A stretch of 64,000 nt of DNA from NCBI GenBank assembly GCA_963735115.1, contig CAVTJR010000002.1:248001-312000 (forward strand), given 5' to 3'. Each line of letters begins with the position of its first letter. The first letter of the stretch is position 1. The notes below the pieces were generated by a model. That model did not search any database, was not told the origin of the DNA, and was given only the letters and a program-made list of their open reading frames with translations. Shown piece by piece: positions 17,348 to 25,509 of the stretch. Position numbers and translations under genes: made by a program. The stretch comes from JAKACA01 sp963735115. Its GTDB lineage: Bacteria > Actinomycetota > Acidimicrobiia > Acidimicrobiales > Bog-793.

Positions 17348-18888
17348 CAGGTCTCCTTGTCGTCGGTGTCGTTCTCGACAGCATCGCCCCTGCCACCGCG
17401 GGCGCCGCCGCCGGTCGACCGGGCGGGCTTGTCCGCATTGGCGGGCTTGTCCGCATTGGCGGGCTTGTCCGCATTGGCGGGCTTGTCCGCATTGGCGGGC
17501 TTGTCCGCACTGGCGGGCTTGTCTGCACTGGCGGGCTTGTCCGCACTGACGGGCTTGTCTGCACTGGCGGGCTTGGCTGGGTCGGCGGGCGTGGTCGGGT
17601 TGGACGACTTCGCCGGCTTGGAAGCCTTCGAGGCGCCCCCTCCGGCGGACCCGCGGCGGCGAGATGCCGACGGAGCCGGAGCAGGCCGCTCGGGGTCGCC
17701 CCAGATGCTGGCTCCGATCTTCAGCAACCCGGCGAGATCGGTGATGTTCCCCGGCAAGTAGCCGACGGTCGCCGTGACGTCGTGGCTGGCGGCGAGCTCG
17801 CTCAGCAGCTCTGCCTCCCGGTTCGCCACGAGGCGGAAATTCGAGAAGCTCTGGGCTACTTCGCGCAGCACCGACCCGACGAGGGCGGGCGCCTCGCCAT
17901 CCAGCAGATCGGGTGAGAGCGTCGATGCCAGCTTCGGGGCATCGGCGCCGAGGCGGTCGGCGACCTTGGCCACGACGGAGTCCGAGAGCGCAGGTGGCAG
18001 CACCTTGTTGCACACGAGCAGGCCGAGGTGCAGGTGGCGGCTGACGAGCGCTTGCGCCATCTCCTGGGCCTCTCGCGCTGGGACGGCTTCGAGAGTCGTG
18101 ACGAGCAGGAACGTCGTGCGCATGTCGCTGAGGAGCCGGTTCACCGCCTCGGCTCGGGCGACGAAGCCGTCCCGCATCGTCTGGAACAAGATGAAGAAAT
18201 CCGCCAGGTCCTGCAGGAGCTGGCTGCCGAGTATCCGATCGGCAACTTGGTAGAAGGGGCGGGAGGCGAGGTTCACGAGCCGTGAGCGATAGGGCACCGT
18301 GAGCCAGCGCAGCAGCCGCGACGAGAAGAAGTCCGTCATGCGAGAGGGGGCGTCGAGCAGGTCGAGGGCGTTTCTCGAAGGGGGGGTGTCCACCACGAGG
18401 AGGTCGTAGTTGCCCTCCTCGTGCAACTCGTACAGGCGCTCCATGGCAATGTAGTCGTGACCCTGCGCGAAGCGTCCCGTGATGTTCTGGTAGAGCGGGT
18501 TTGCGAGGATCTGGCGGGCGGTCCTGGCGTCGGGGGCGTGTCGTCTGACAAGCGCGTCCCACGACTCGGACATGTCGACCATAGCGGCGTAGAGCTGACC
18601 CTTCGGTGTGACGCCGGCGTCTTTGAAGGCGGCGTCCGGCACACGCGTGGCGGCGTTGCCCAACCCGGCGAGACCGAGGGCGTCCGCCAGGCGGCGCGCC
18701 GGGTCCACCGTCACCACGAGGACTCGGCCGCCGACGCGGGCAGCTGCCGTGGCCGCCAGAGCGGCGGCGGCCGTCGTCTTGCCCACGCCGCCCGGGCCGC
18801 AGGCGACCACGACCTCCTTTGCCGCTAAGAGCTGCTCGACGTGCCGCTGGCGGTCCGGGGCAGGCTGCAACGGCCGAGAGAGCGCCAT
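17347..18888 (-). CDS. ArsA/GET3-family ATPase with long repetitive C-terminal tail
   Basis: A 513-residue P-loop ATPase. Deviant Walker A GPGGVGKTT near residue 31-39, the switch segment VTVDPARRLADALG and the LLVVDTPPSRNALDLLD block place it in the ArsA/GET3 family. Residues 1-400 are the ATPase; the last 110 are charged and low complexity with eight copies of a DKPANA-type hexapeptide. No CxxC or arsenite-binding cysteines are apparent, so arsenite transport is unlikely. It overlaps the preceding ArsA-like gene (TGATG); such pairs, for example Rv3679-Rv3680 of M. tuberculosis, form heteromeric complexes. Confidence 0.88.
   Translation of the reverse strand: MALSRPLQPAPDRQRHVEQLLAAKEVVVACGPGGVGKTTAAAALAATAAARVGGRVLVVTVDPARRLADALGLAGLGNAATRVPDAAFKDAGVTPKGQLYAAMVDMSESWDALVRRHAPDARTARQILANPLYQNITGRFAQGHDYIAMERLYELHEEGNYDLLVVDTPPSRNALDLLDAPSRMTDFFSSRLLRWLTVPYRSRLVNLASRPFYQVADRILGSQLLQDLADFFILFQTMRDGFVARAEAVNRLLSDMRTTFLLVTTLEAVPAREAQEMAQALVSRHLHLGLLVCNKVLPPALSDSVVAKVADRLGADAPKLASTLSPDLLDGEAPALVGSVLREVAQSFSNFRLVANREAELLSELAASHDVTATVGYLPGNITDLAGLLKIGASIWGDPERPAPAPSASRRRGSAGGGASKASKPAKSSNPTTPADPAKPASADKPVSADKPASADKPASADKPANADKPANADKPANADKPANADKPARSTGGGARGGRGDAVENDTDDKET
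17423..17580 (-). repeat. Eight 18-bp tandem repeats in the ArsA-like gene
   Basis: Unit GCGGGCTTGTCCGCATTG (plus-strand reading) begins at 17423 and repeats in register to 17566, followed by a partial copy. The four leftmost copies are identical; later ones carry single substitutions. It encodes six-residue units DKPANA or DKPASA in the protein tail. Copy number could vary between strains. Confidence 0.95.
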
Positions 18889-19838
18889 CAGAGCTCCTCG
18901 CCGAGCGACTGTGCCACCTGCCGGATGGCGCGGATGCCGTGTGCCCGCGAAAACAGGTAGGGGACGTACATCAGGGGCGCATCGGCGCCGATGGCGAGGC
19001 GGAGTCGCTCGAGATGAGCTGAGCCGTCCCGGCGGATGGTGACGGCGAGCCGGGCGGCGGCGAGCACGGAGACGACGTCAGCAGGCGAGGCGGACAGGCG
19101 GCCGGCCAGCCAGTCGACGGCGAGCGGCTCGACGAGGCGATCGAAGACCTGCTCCTCGGCGCGCCCGAAGAGCTCGGGCAGCACCCGGTTGGCGATGACG
19201 CACGCGAGGTGAACGGGCGTCTCGTCGGACAACCGCCCCGCCAGGTCGATGGCTTCGCTGACGGGCATCTCCTCCGGCGTGGTGACGAGCACGACGCCCG
19301 TCTGCTGGGCGTCGCGGAGGATCTCGAGCATCCAGTCCGTCTGGTTGCGCACGAGACCGACACGGACGAGCTCGTTGATACCGGTCGGAGCGGCCAGCTG
19401 GCCGACGACGTGACCGGTGGCGGCGGCGTCCACGACGACGAGGTCGTAGTGGTTCTCCCGCACCTCGTAGCAGAGCTTGCCGATCGTGAGGATCTCTCTG
19501 ATGCCGGGGGCGGCGGTGGCGACGAAGTCGAACGCCCTCGCCACCGGCCCGATCCTGCCTATTACCGGCACCCTGGCGACATGGTGGAGGTACTCCCGCA
19601 GCGACGCTTCGGTGTCCATCGACATCGCCGTGAGGTTGGCGGCGACGTGACGACCCTGGAACGGAGTCGGTCCGCACTCGTAGGCGAAGCTGAGGTCACC
19701 TTTCGGCTCCACTTCGCAGACGAGCGTCCGAAGTCCCTGCCCGCTCGCGAGCAGACCCAGGGCGGCGGCGACCGTCGTCTTTCCAACCCCGCCCTTGCCG
19801 GTGACAAAGAGCAGTCGCCGTGCTAGCAGGTCTGTCAC
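18888..19838 (-). CDS. ArsA/GET3-family ATPase (partner)
   Basis: A protein of about 316 residues with Walker A GKGGVGKTT near residue 14-22, CEVEPKGDL in the switch I position and YDLVVVDAAATGHV as Walker B/switch II. The C-terminus contains an ANRVLPELF segment typical of this family. The GTG at 19838 is chosen because it places the ATPase domain directly at the N-terminus; the frame is open to 20075 but that would run through the DUF3107 gene in another frame. It is co-directional with DUF3107 (64 bp upstream) and overlaps the second ATPase (TGATG). Likely a heterodimer subunit; client unknown. Confidence 0.87.
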   Translation of the reverse strand: MTDLLARRLLFVTGKGGVGKTTVAAALGLLASGQGLRTLVCEVEPKGDLSFAYECGPTPFQGRHVAANLTAMSMDTEASLREYLHHVARVPVIGRIGPVARAFDFVATAAPGIREILTIGKLCYEVRENHYDLVVVDAAATGHVVGQLAAPTGINELVRVGLVRNQTDWMLEILRDAQQTGVVLVTTPEEMPVSEAIDLAGRLSDETPVHLACVIANRVLPELFGRAEEQVFDRLVEPLAVDWLAGRLSASPADVVSVLAAARLAVTIRRDGSAHLERLRLAIGADAPLMYVPYLFSRAHGIRAIRQVAQSLGEEL

Positions 19839-19902
19839 GTCCGGCTCGACACCAGCCGTCCGGCTCGGCTCCGCCGTCGGACCGTCCGAGGCTCGCGCCC
19901 GC

Positions 19903-20145
19903 TCACTCCCTGGGCGCCCCGAAGCCGACGCGGCGATCATCGCTGGCGGCACCGACCTCGACATAGGCGATGCGGGTCGACGGCACCGCCACGCGGCGGC
20001 CGCGCTTGTCGGACAACCAGAGCACGGCGGCCGGGTCTTCGAGCACCCGCCCGATGTCGGCCAGCAGCTGTTCACGATCGGTTCCCTCGGGGAGGTCGAC
20101 GTCGATCTCTCTCGGAGACTGGATGATCCCGATGCGAACGTCCAC
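19903..20145 (-). CDS. DUF3107 protein
   Basis: An 80-residue protein matching the small actinobacterial DUF3107 family (TB9.4/Rv3208A type): an N-terminal strand MDVRIGIIQSPREIDVDL, a helix, and a hydrophobic strand RRVAVPSTRIAYVEVG. Function is unknown. GTG at 20145 has AAAGGAG about 8 nt upstream, one of the clearest ribosome binding sites here. First gene of the train leading to pdtaS. Confidence 0.9.
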   Translation of the reverse strand: MDVRIGIIQSPREIDVDLPEGTDREQLLADIGRVLEDPAAVLWLSDKRGRRVAVPSTRIAYVEVGAASDDRRVGFGAPRE

Positions 20146-20296
20146 GCCGTGCTCCTTTGAATGTCTCGTGCGGTCAGCCGATCCGACTATCGCGGTGCAG
20201 CCGCCGGTGGTGGCAGACCGAGCTGCTTCGATGCGATCGGGCTACCCGATCGCCGTGGGCCTCATCGTAGGGCGGAGCCAGGACGCACAGGCCAAC

Positions 20297-21451
20297 TCAA
20301 CCCGAATCGAAGCCTCTCGGCAACCGATCAGCCGTCCAACCAAGGCGTGCAACCGCCTGTACGCAGGCGAATCGGTCCGTCATTCCAGCCACGTAGCCAA
20401 CCGCCCGTCGGAGCGCAGCCGCGGAGGGGGGATCGACATCCGACTCGCCAAGGCTGTGGTCGGCCGGCATCTCGGCCGGATGGCCCGCATAGTGCTCAAC
20501 GAGACAGCGGAGCATGTCGATCACGCGCCTCGACTGCTCCGCCGATGCCGGGCGCAGGTAGATCTGCTCGTAGTCGAAGCGCCGCAGCGCCGCCAGGGTC
20601 TCCCCCATCGCCTCGCTCAGCGCCACCTGGCCGGTGGCTGACGACACCTGAACGACGTCGCCCACGAAGGCGCGCAGCTGGGCGCTGCGCGTGCGGCCGC
20701 ACCGTTCCACGATCGCCGCCGGCAGCTGCGCCAGATCCACGATGCCGGCGTGGGCGGCGTCCTCCAAGTCGTGGGCTGTGTAGGCGATTCGGTCAGCCAA
20801 GGCCACCACCTCGCCTTCGGGGGTGGAGGGGGCTGGCCGCGACCAGGAGTGATTACGGATTCCGTCCAACGTCTCGGCACAGAGGTTGAGGTGCGAGAAC
20901 GTGACATCCGCTCCCCAAACGGCGTGATCAAAGCCACCCTCGAGGAACGGCGAGAGGGCGTCTTCGCTGGCATGGCCGCCCGGACCGTGTCCGCAGTCGT
21001 GACCGAGGGCGATCGCTTCGCAAAGGGCGACGTTCAACCGGCTCGCCCTGGCGATGGCCGTTGCCACTTGTGCGACCTCGAGGGCATGGGTGAGTCGCGT
21101 GCGCTGGTGGTCGGCCGGGAACACGAAGACCTGGGTCTTTCCCGCCAGCCGGCGAAACGCGGCCGAATGCAGGATCCGGTCCCGGTCGCGTTCGAAGCAC
21201 GTCCGAACCTCGTCCGGCTCCTCCGGCACGGCCCGGCGGCCGGCGCCTCGCGCCCGCGTGCCCCCGGGAGCCAGCCAGGCGTCGTCGGCCTCCTCGCGCG
21301 CCGTGCGGTCGAAGACGGTGAAAACCCCGGAGGGAGGGGCTTGGTCGTGAGCAACCCGGATCCCCTCCGAAAGAGCGCGGACGCCATCCATCGTGGCGGC
21401 CCATTCGAGCGCCCGAGCGCTGAGCTCGCTCCCCTGCTCGGCCATGGTCAT
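20297..21451 (-). CDS. dgt: dGTPase-like HD-domain triphosphohydrolase
   Basis: A 384-residue HD-superfamily protein. RDRILHSAAFRRLAGKTQVF, RTRLTHALEVAQVA, GHDCGHGPGGHASE and VALADRIAYTAHDLEDA give the full set of metal-binding His/Asp residues seen in deoxynucleoside triphosphate triphosphohydrolases. These release tripolyphosphate from dNTPs and control dNTP pools. ATG at 21451 is chosen because TATCCT lies exactly 6 nt upstream; a second ATG at 21445 is also possible. The unrelated open extension to 21772 overlaps mrp and is rejected. Confidence 0.93.
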   Translation of the reverse strand: MTMAEQGSELSARALEWAATMDGVRALSEGIRVAHDQAPPSGVFTVFDRTAREEADDAWLAPGGTRARGAGRRAVPEEPDEVRTCFERDRDRILHSAAFRRLAGKTQVFVFPADHQRTRLTHALEVAQVATAIARASRLNVALCEAIALGHDCGHGPGGHASEDALSPFLEGGFDHAVWGADVTFSHLNLCAETLDGIRNHSWSRPAPSTPEGEVVALADRIAYTAHDLEDAAHAGIVDLAQLPAAIVERCGRTRSAQLRAFVGDVVQVSSATGQVALSEAMGETLAALRRFDYEQIYLRPASAEQSRRVIDMLRCLVEHYAGHPAEMPADHSLGESDVDPPSAAALRRAVGYVAGMTDRFACVQAVARLGWTADRLPRGFDSG

Positions 21452-21457
21452 AGTGCG

Positions 21458-21463
21458 AGGATA
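21458..21463 (-). promoter_or_regulatory. Candidate leaderless -10 box (TATCCT) for dgt
   Basis: TATCCT on the minus strand ends 6 nt before the dgt ATG with no ribosome binding site between. Same spacing as for cysS, the hydratase at 36104 and the regulator at 22858. Confidence 0.45.
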
Positions 21464-21590
21464 CGTGCCGGCTGTGTCACCACAGAGGGCACCGAGGGCG
21501 GAGGTGGTGGTTGTTGTCGAATACGCGAGACACCTCAACCACCTCGTTGGATCCCGGTGGCAGCAGACGGCGGCGCCGGCGGCCGATGCC

Positions 21591-22778
21591 TCAGCGGACC
21601 GACAGTTCCGAGCGGTACACCCTCGATGGGCCGAGCTCCACCACCTTGGAGGCGAGCGCCTGGAACACCGCCGCCACAGCACCGTCAGGCTCAGCCACCA
21701 CGATGGGCACACCGATGTCCCCGCCGCTGCGCAGGGCGGGCACGAACGGAATCTGCGCGAGCAGGCCGACACCGAGCTCGTCTGCCAGCTGCCGGCCCCC
21801 GCCCGAGCCGAAGAGCTCGTAGCGGGTGCCGTCGTCGGCCACGAAGCCCGACATGTTCTCGATCACGCCGCGCACCGGCATGCGCACCTGCCGAGCCATG
21901 AGAGCGGCCCGCTGCGCCACCCGTTCCGCCGCCGCTTGCGGCGTCGTGACGACGATCAGCTCAGCCCGGGGCACGAACTGGGCGATGGAGAGAGAGACGT
22001 CGCCCGTCCCCGGCGGAAGGTCGATGAGGAGGAAGTCGGGCGCCCCCCAGTGCACGTCCACGAGGAACTGCTCGAGCGCCTTGTGCAGCATCGGGCCCCG
22101 CCAGATGACGGCCTGGTCCTCCGGCACGAAGAAACCCATCGAGATGCAGCGCACACCGAACGCCACCGGCGGGACCAGCAGCGGCCCGAGCATCGTCGGC
22201 GCCTCCGTCACTCCGAGCATGGAGGGGACGGAGAACCCGTAGACATCGGCGTCCAGCACGGCGACGGAATGGCCCGCCCTGGCGATGGAGACGGCCAGGT
22301 TGACCGTCACGCTCGACTTGCCGACACCGCCCTTGCCGGACCCGATGGCGACGACGCGCGTGGGGGACGCCTTGTCGGCAAAGGGGTTCGGCCGCGGCGT
22401 CGGTCCGGCGCTGCCGTGGCGACCGTCTGCCCGCTGCCCGGGCCCCGGCACTGCACCCGCCGGAGACCTACCACCGATGCCGAGCTCCTGGATGTGAGCA
22501 GCCAGCTCGGACTCCTCGTCCGCCGTCATCTCGACGAAGCGCACGTCGGCCGGCGGTGCGCCCGCGCGGGTTACGGCGACGGCGATGCGGGCCGCGAGCT
22601 CATCTTGGGCGGAGTGACCCGATCGAGGGATCGCCACGGTGATCTCGGTGGCGCCGCCGCCCGCCTTGAGCGAGCGCAGGAGCCCGAGGTCGCCGATCGT
22701 GTGGAACAGACGCGGGTCCTCGACGCCGGCCACAGCGGCGGCGAGGCCACCGGATTCGGGTCCCTCGTTGCCTGCCAT
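21591..22778 (-). CDS. mrp: Mrp/ApbC-family iron-sulfur carrier P-loop ATPase
   Basis: A 395-residue protein. Residues 1-95 are a DUF59/MIP18-like domain; a Pro/Gly linker follows; residues about 140-395 are the ATPase, with deviant Walker A GKGGVGKSS, the VLDADVYGFSVPSMLG block, LLIDLPPGTGD and VVTTPQAAAERVA. ENMSGFV is present but the CxxC that follows it in many Mrp proteins is absent, as in other actinobacterial forms. Mrp proteins carry Fe-S clusters to apo-enzymes. It is divergent from a SufR-like regulator 79 bp away, which supports an Fe-S role. Confidence 0.92.
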   Translation of the reverse strand: MAGNEGPESGGLAAAVAGVEDPRLFHTIGDLGLLRSLKAGGGATEITVAIPRSGHSAQDELAARIAVAVTRAGAPPADVRFVEMTADEESELAAHIQELGIGGRSPAGAVPGPGQRADGRHGSAGPTPRPNPFADKASPTRVVAIGSGKGGVGKSSVTVNLAVSIARAGHSVAVLDADVYGFSVPSMLGVTEAPTMLGPLLVPPVAFGVRCISMGFFVPEDQAVIWRGPMLHKALEQFLVDVHWGAPDFLLIDLPPGTGDVSLSIAQFVPRAELIVVTTPQAAAERVAQRAALMARQVRMPVRGVIENMSGFVADDGTRYELFGSGGGRQLADELGVGLLAQIPFVPALRSGGDIGVPIVVAEPDGAVAAVFQALASKVVELGPSRVYRSELSVR

Positions 22779-22824
22779 CTGCCTCGCTACCTTCCCGTCA
22801 TCTCGTGTGCTGGCGCCGCTCCGG

Positions 22825-22851
22825 GTGACAAGCAGGACGCCCCGGTACGAT
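22825..22851 (+). promoter_or_regulatory. Candidate promoter of the SufR-like gene
   Basis: GTGACA (22825-22830) and TACGAT (22846-22851) are 15 bp apart; the -10 ends 6 nt before the GTG start, so the mRNA would be leaderless. The -10 overlaps the 8-bp palindrome CGATATCG at 22848-22855, which could be part of an operator in the 79-bp divergent region shared with mrp. Confidence 0.4.
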
Positions 22852-22857
22852 ATCGGC

Positions 22858-23568
22858 GTGGTTGGACGTGTCGGCGTGGTGGATGAGGAGGGTTTCTCGG
22901 CGGCCGTGGAAGCGATCACGTCCGCCTTCGGGGACTCGACTCGCCGTGGCATCTACCTGTTCGTGCGCGACAATGGGGGCGTGTCGGCCGGTGACGTAGC
23001 CGAGCACTTCGCCCTCCACCCGAACGTCGCCCGCCACCACCTCGACAAGCTGGCCGGTGGCGGTCACCTGCAGGTATTCGTGGATCACGCCAGCGCTGGC
23101 GTCGGACGACCTTCCAAGCGCTACAAAGCTCGGGTGGACGACCGCTCGGCCGTGCCTTCCCACCGCGACGACCTGCTCGTCCTCTTGCTGGCCAGGCTGC
23201 TGCCTCTCGTCGATCCGGCCGAGGCGGAGCGCGTCGCCCACGAGGTCGGCTCGGAGTACGGACGGACGCTCGGTGTCCAGATGGCCCCAGGCGACGCATC
23301 CCGCTCGGTGCGTTCCGCCATGCAGGCCGTGGCGGACGCCCTGACCGCACACGGGTTTGCCGCTCACGCCTCCAGCAAGGCCGACGGCAACACGGTCGTT
23401 CGCGGCCATTGCCCGTTCGGCGCCGCCGCCCTCGAGAACCCGGTGCTGTGCGCGGCAGACCGCGGTTTGGTGGAGGGCTTGCTCTCTGTGCTGTGCGGGG
23501 ACACCGTCGCCGTCCAGCTCTCCTCCCGGGCGAAAGGCGACGACGGCTGCGTCACTGTCGCCGGCTGA
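22858..23568 (+). CDS. sufR: SufR-like winged-helix regulator with C-terminal cysteine cluster
   Basis: A 236-residue protein. Residues about 10-90 are an ArsR/DeoR-type winged helix (TRRGIYLFVRDNGGVSAGDV, HPNVARHHLDKL, GRPSKRYK). The C-terminal sensor domain ends with four cysteines near residues 185, 198, 213 and 231, spaced C-X12-C-X14-C-X17-C. This is close to the C-X12-C-X13-C-X14-C arrangement of SufR, the Fe-S cluster-binding repressor of suf genes. The cysteine desulfurase follows 1 bp after its stop. Autoregulation through the leaderless promoter is inferred. It could instead be another Fe-S sensing member of the same superfamily. Confidence 0.78.
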   Translation: MVGRVGVVDEEGFSAAVEAITSAFGDSTRRGIYLFVRDNGGVSAGDVAEHFALHPNVARHHLDKLAGGGHLQVFVDHASAGVGRPSKRYKARVDDRSAVPSHRDDLLVLLLARLLPLVDPAEAERVAHEVGSEYGRTLGVQMAPGDASRSVRSAMQAVADALTAHGFAAHASSKADGNTVVRGHCPFGAAALENPVLCAADRGLVEGLLSVLCGDTVAVQLSSRAKGDDGCVTVAG

Positions 23569-23569
23569 G

Positions 23570-24716
23570 GTGACGAGCAGGCGCCACTATCTCGACCACG
23601 CCTCGACGACGCCGATCCGGCCGGAGGTGCTCCAGGCGATGGCGCAGTGGCTGGAGGAGGCGGCTGGGCCAGACGGCGTCGGCGATCCGGGGCGCCTGCA
23701 CGAGGAGGGTCGTCGGGCGCGGGTGGCCGTCGAGTCGGCTCGCGAGATGGTTGCCGACTTTCTCGGAGCGGATCCGTCCCGCGTGATCTTCACGAGCAGC
23801 GCCACAGAAGCCGCCAACGCCGCCATCTTCGGCGCGGCGTCACTGCGTGCAGGGGCGCCATTGGTCTGCGCCGGCGTTGAGCACTCGTGTGTCAGGGAGG
23901 CCTGCAACCGCGCAGGGCCGGTCCTGCAGTCGCCCGTCGACGCGTTCGGCCGCCTGGACGTAGAGAGGCTGACCGAGCTCGTTGAGGGAGAGCGGCCAAG
24001 CCTCGTGAACTGTCAGTTCGCCAACCACGAAGTCGGGACGATGCAACCCGTCGCCGAAGTTGTGGCCGTGTGCCGCCAAGGCGGTGCTGCGGTGCACTGT
24101 GACGCCGCCGCCGCCGTCGGCCACCTGCCGGTGTCGTTCCGTCAGCTCGGCGTCGACCTGATGTCCGTCAGCGCCCACAAGCTCGGCGGCCCTCCGGGGA
24201 TCGGCGCCCTCGTCGTCCGGCGCGGCGTGCGGTTGGCGCCGCTGCTCGTGGGCGGCTCGGAGGAGCGGGCCCGGCGGGCAGGGGCCGAGAACGTCCTCGG
24301 CATCGTCGGTTTTGCCGCCGCCTGCGAGGCACTTGCGGCCGGCGCCCTCGTGCTCGAGGGGCAGAGAGCGATGGAACAGACCCGGAGGCTCTGCTCTGCT
24401 GCAACCTCGGTACCCGGCGTCGAAGTTCTCGGCGATGCCGACCGCCGCCTTCCCCACATCGTGTGCTTCAGTGTCGCAGGCGTGCTCGGTGAGGCCGTCC
24501 TTCTCTCTCGATCGAGCCGGTATTGCCGCCCACTCCGGCTCGGCTTGCTCCTCCGAGGTGCTCGAGCCGTCACCGGTACTCGCTGCCATGGGCGTTGACC
24601 CGGACCGCTCCCTCCGGCTGTCCGTCGGCTGGTCGACGACCGAAGAGGACGTCGCTGCGTTCGCGGCCGCCTTTCCAGCAGCCGTCGGCCACCTCCGCTC
24701 GCTGGCTGGGGAATGA
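23570..24716 (+). pseudogene. iscS: Cysteine desulfurase (NifS/IscS type), frameshifted in a CT repeat
   Basis: Frame from GTG 23570 gives YLDHASTTPIRPEV, TSSATEAAN, NHEVGTMQPV and the PLP-lysine block SVSAHKLGGPPGIGAL, then loses homology after VLGEAVLLS. The homology resumes in another frame with LDRAGIAAHSGSACSS, which holds the catalytic cysteine, and ends at 24716. The break falls in the run CTCTCTC at about 24502-24509; adding one CT pair restores a 382-residue protein. The enzyme takes sulfur from cysteine for Fe-S clusters and thio-modified tRNA. As it stands, the product would lack the catalytic cysteine. Starts 1 bp after the SufR-like stop. Confidence 0.88.
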
Positions 24717-24721
24717 GCGGC

Positions 24722-24737
24722 CCGCCGGCGCCGGCGG
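24722..24737 (+). terminator. Perfect 16-bp GC palindrome after the desulfurase
   Basis: CCGCCGGCGCCGGCGG is its own reverse complement and starts 5 bp after the desulfurase stop. It can form a tight hairpin but has no T-tract, so it may be a pause or weak terminator. Confidence 0.35.
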
Positions 24738-24743
24738 CCCCGC

Positions 24744-24772
24744 TTGAACGCTGGGACGTCATCGCGTATAGA
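24744..24772 (+). promoter_or_regulatory. Promoter of the DUF6518-like membrane protein gene
   Basis: TTGAAC at 24744-24749 and TATAGA at 24767-24772 with 17 bp between, one of the best consensus matches in the window. Transcription near 24779-24780 would begin at the A of an ATG whose frame reads only ATG CCG TTG TGA, its stop overlapping the GTG of the real gene. Confidence 0.55.
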
Positions 24773-24787
24773 TGAGGCGATGCCGTT

Positions 24788-25477
24788 GTGACCGATGCCC
24801 GTGCTGGCCGCGCGAAGTCGCTGGTGTTCCTGGTTGCGGTCGTGCTCGGTCTCTGCTTTGGAGCAGCGGACCAGTACCTGGGCAGCCTTCAGGTCCCCGG
24901 GCTCTGGACCGTGTCGTTGAGCCTGCTGTCGGCCCCTTGGCTCGTGTTGCCGTTCGTCTTCGGCTGCAGCCAGCTGCGCGCCCGCCGCGCCGCCATGCTC
25001 GGGCTCGTCGTCACGCTGTCGGCGCTCCTCGGATATTTCCTCATGATCATGGGCCCGTTTGAGGGCGGTCACGCGAGCCTGAGCCTGCGCGAAATCCGCG
25101 GTCTGCTCGTCTCGAACAAGCTCAACATCGCCGGCGGATTCGTGACAGGACCCCTCTATGGCCTCCTCGGGCAGCGCTGGCGGACTCGACGGTCGTGGAC
25201 AAGCGCCATCTTTGTGGCCGGAGCGCTCTGCCTGGAGCCGTTGGCGCAAACGGCAGCCGGCGATAACTCATCGGGGGCCTCGACCGTGTGGCCCTTCGAG
25301 GTGCTCGCCGGCATCGCCCTGGCGACCTACTTCCTCGTTGCTGGCGTGGCATACCGGCGGCGCGCTCGAGGCAGGCCTCGAAACACCAACAGTGATCTGA
25401 CCGCCGGGCTCGGTCAGATGACTGTCCCGCAGGTGCGCCTTCGACTTCGCAGCCACCTTCAAGCTGTAGCTCCTTGA
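24788..25477 (+). CDS. Polytopic membrane protein, DUF6518-like
   Basis: A 229-residue protein with about five or six hydrophobic spans between residues 8 and 195, including SLVFLVAVVLGLCFGAADQ, a PWLVLPFVFGCSQL segment and a late VLAGIALATYFLVAG span. The short hydrophilic C-tail is basic. The overall pattern resembles the DUF6518 family of actinobacterial membrane proteins of unknown role. GTG at 24788 overlaps the stop of a three-codon upstream reading frame (GTGA). Downstream is a broken SDR on the other strand. Confidence 0.65.
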   Translation: MTDARAGRAKSLVFLVAVVLGLCFGAADQYLGSLQVPGLWTVSLSLLSAPWLVLPFVFGCSQLRARRAAMLGLVVTLSALLGYFLMIMGPFEGGHASLSLREIRGLLVSNKLNIAGGFVTGPLYGLLGQRWRTRRSWTSAIFVAGALCLEPLAQTAAGDNSSGASTVWPFEVLAGIALATYFLVAGVAYRRRARGRPRNTNSDLTAGLGQMTVPQVRLRLRSHLQAVAP

Positions 25478-25509
25478 GCCGACCGCGGCCGTGTGTCGAC
25501 CCGCCTCGG

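Noticed and set aside
17423..17580. Possible CRISPR array
   Set aside because: The 18-bp units are contiguous with no spacers, in frame, and code a repeated peptide.
17347..19838. Arsenite efflux ATPases (ArsA with ArsB)
   Set aside because: No arsenite-binding cysteine set, no arsB/arsR/arsD nearby; the pair fits the GET3-like actinobacterial group better.
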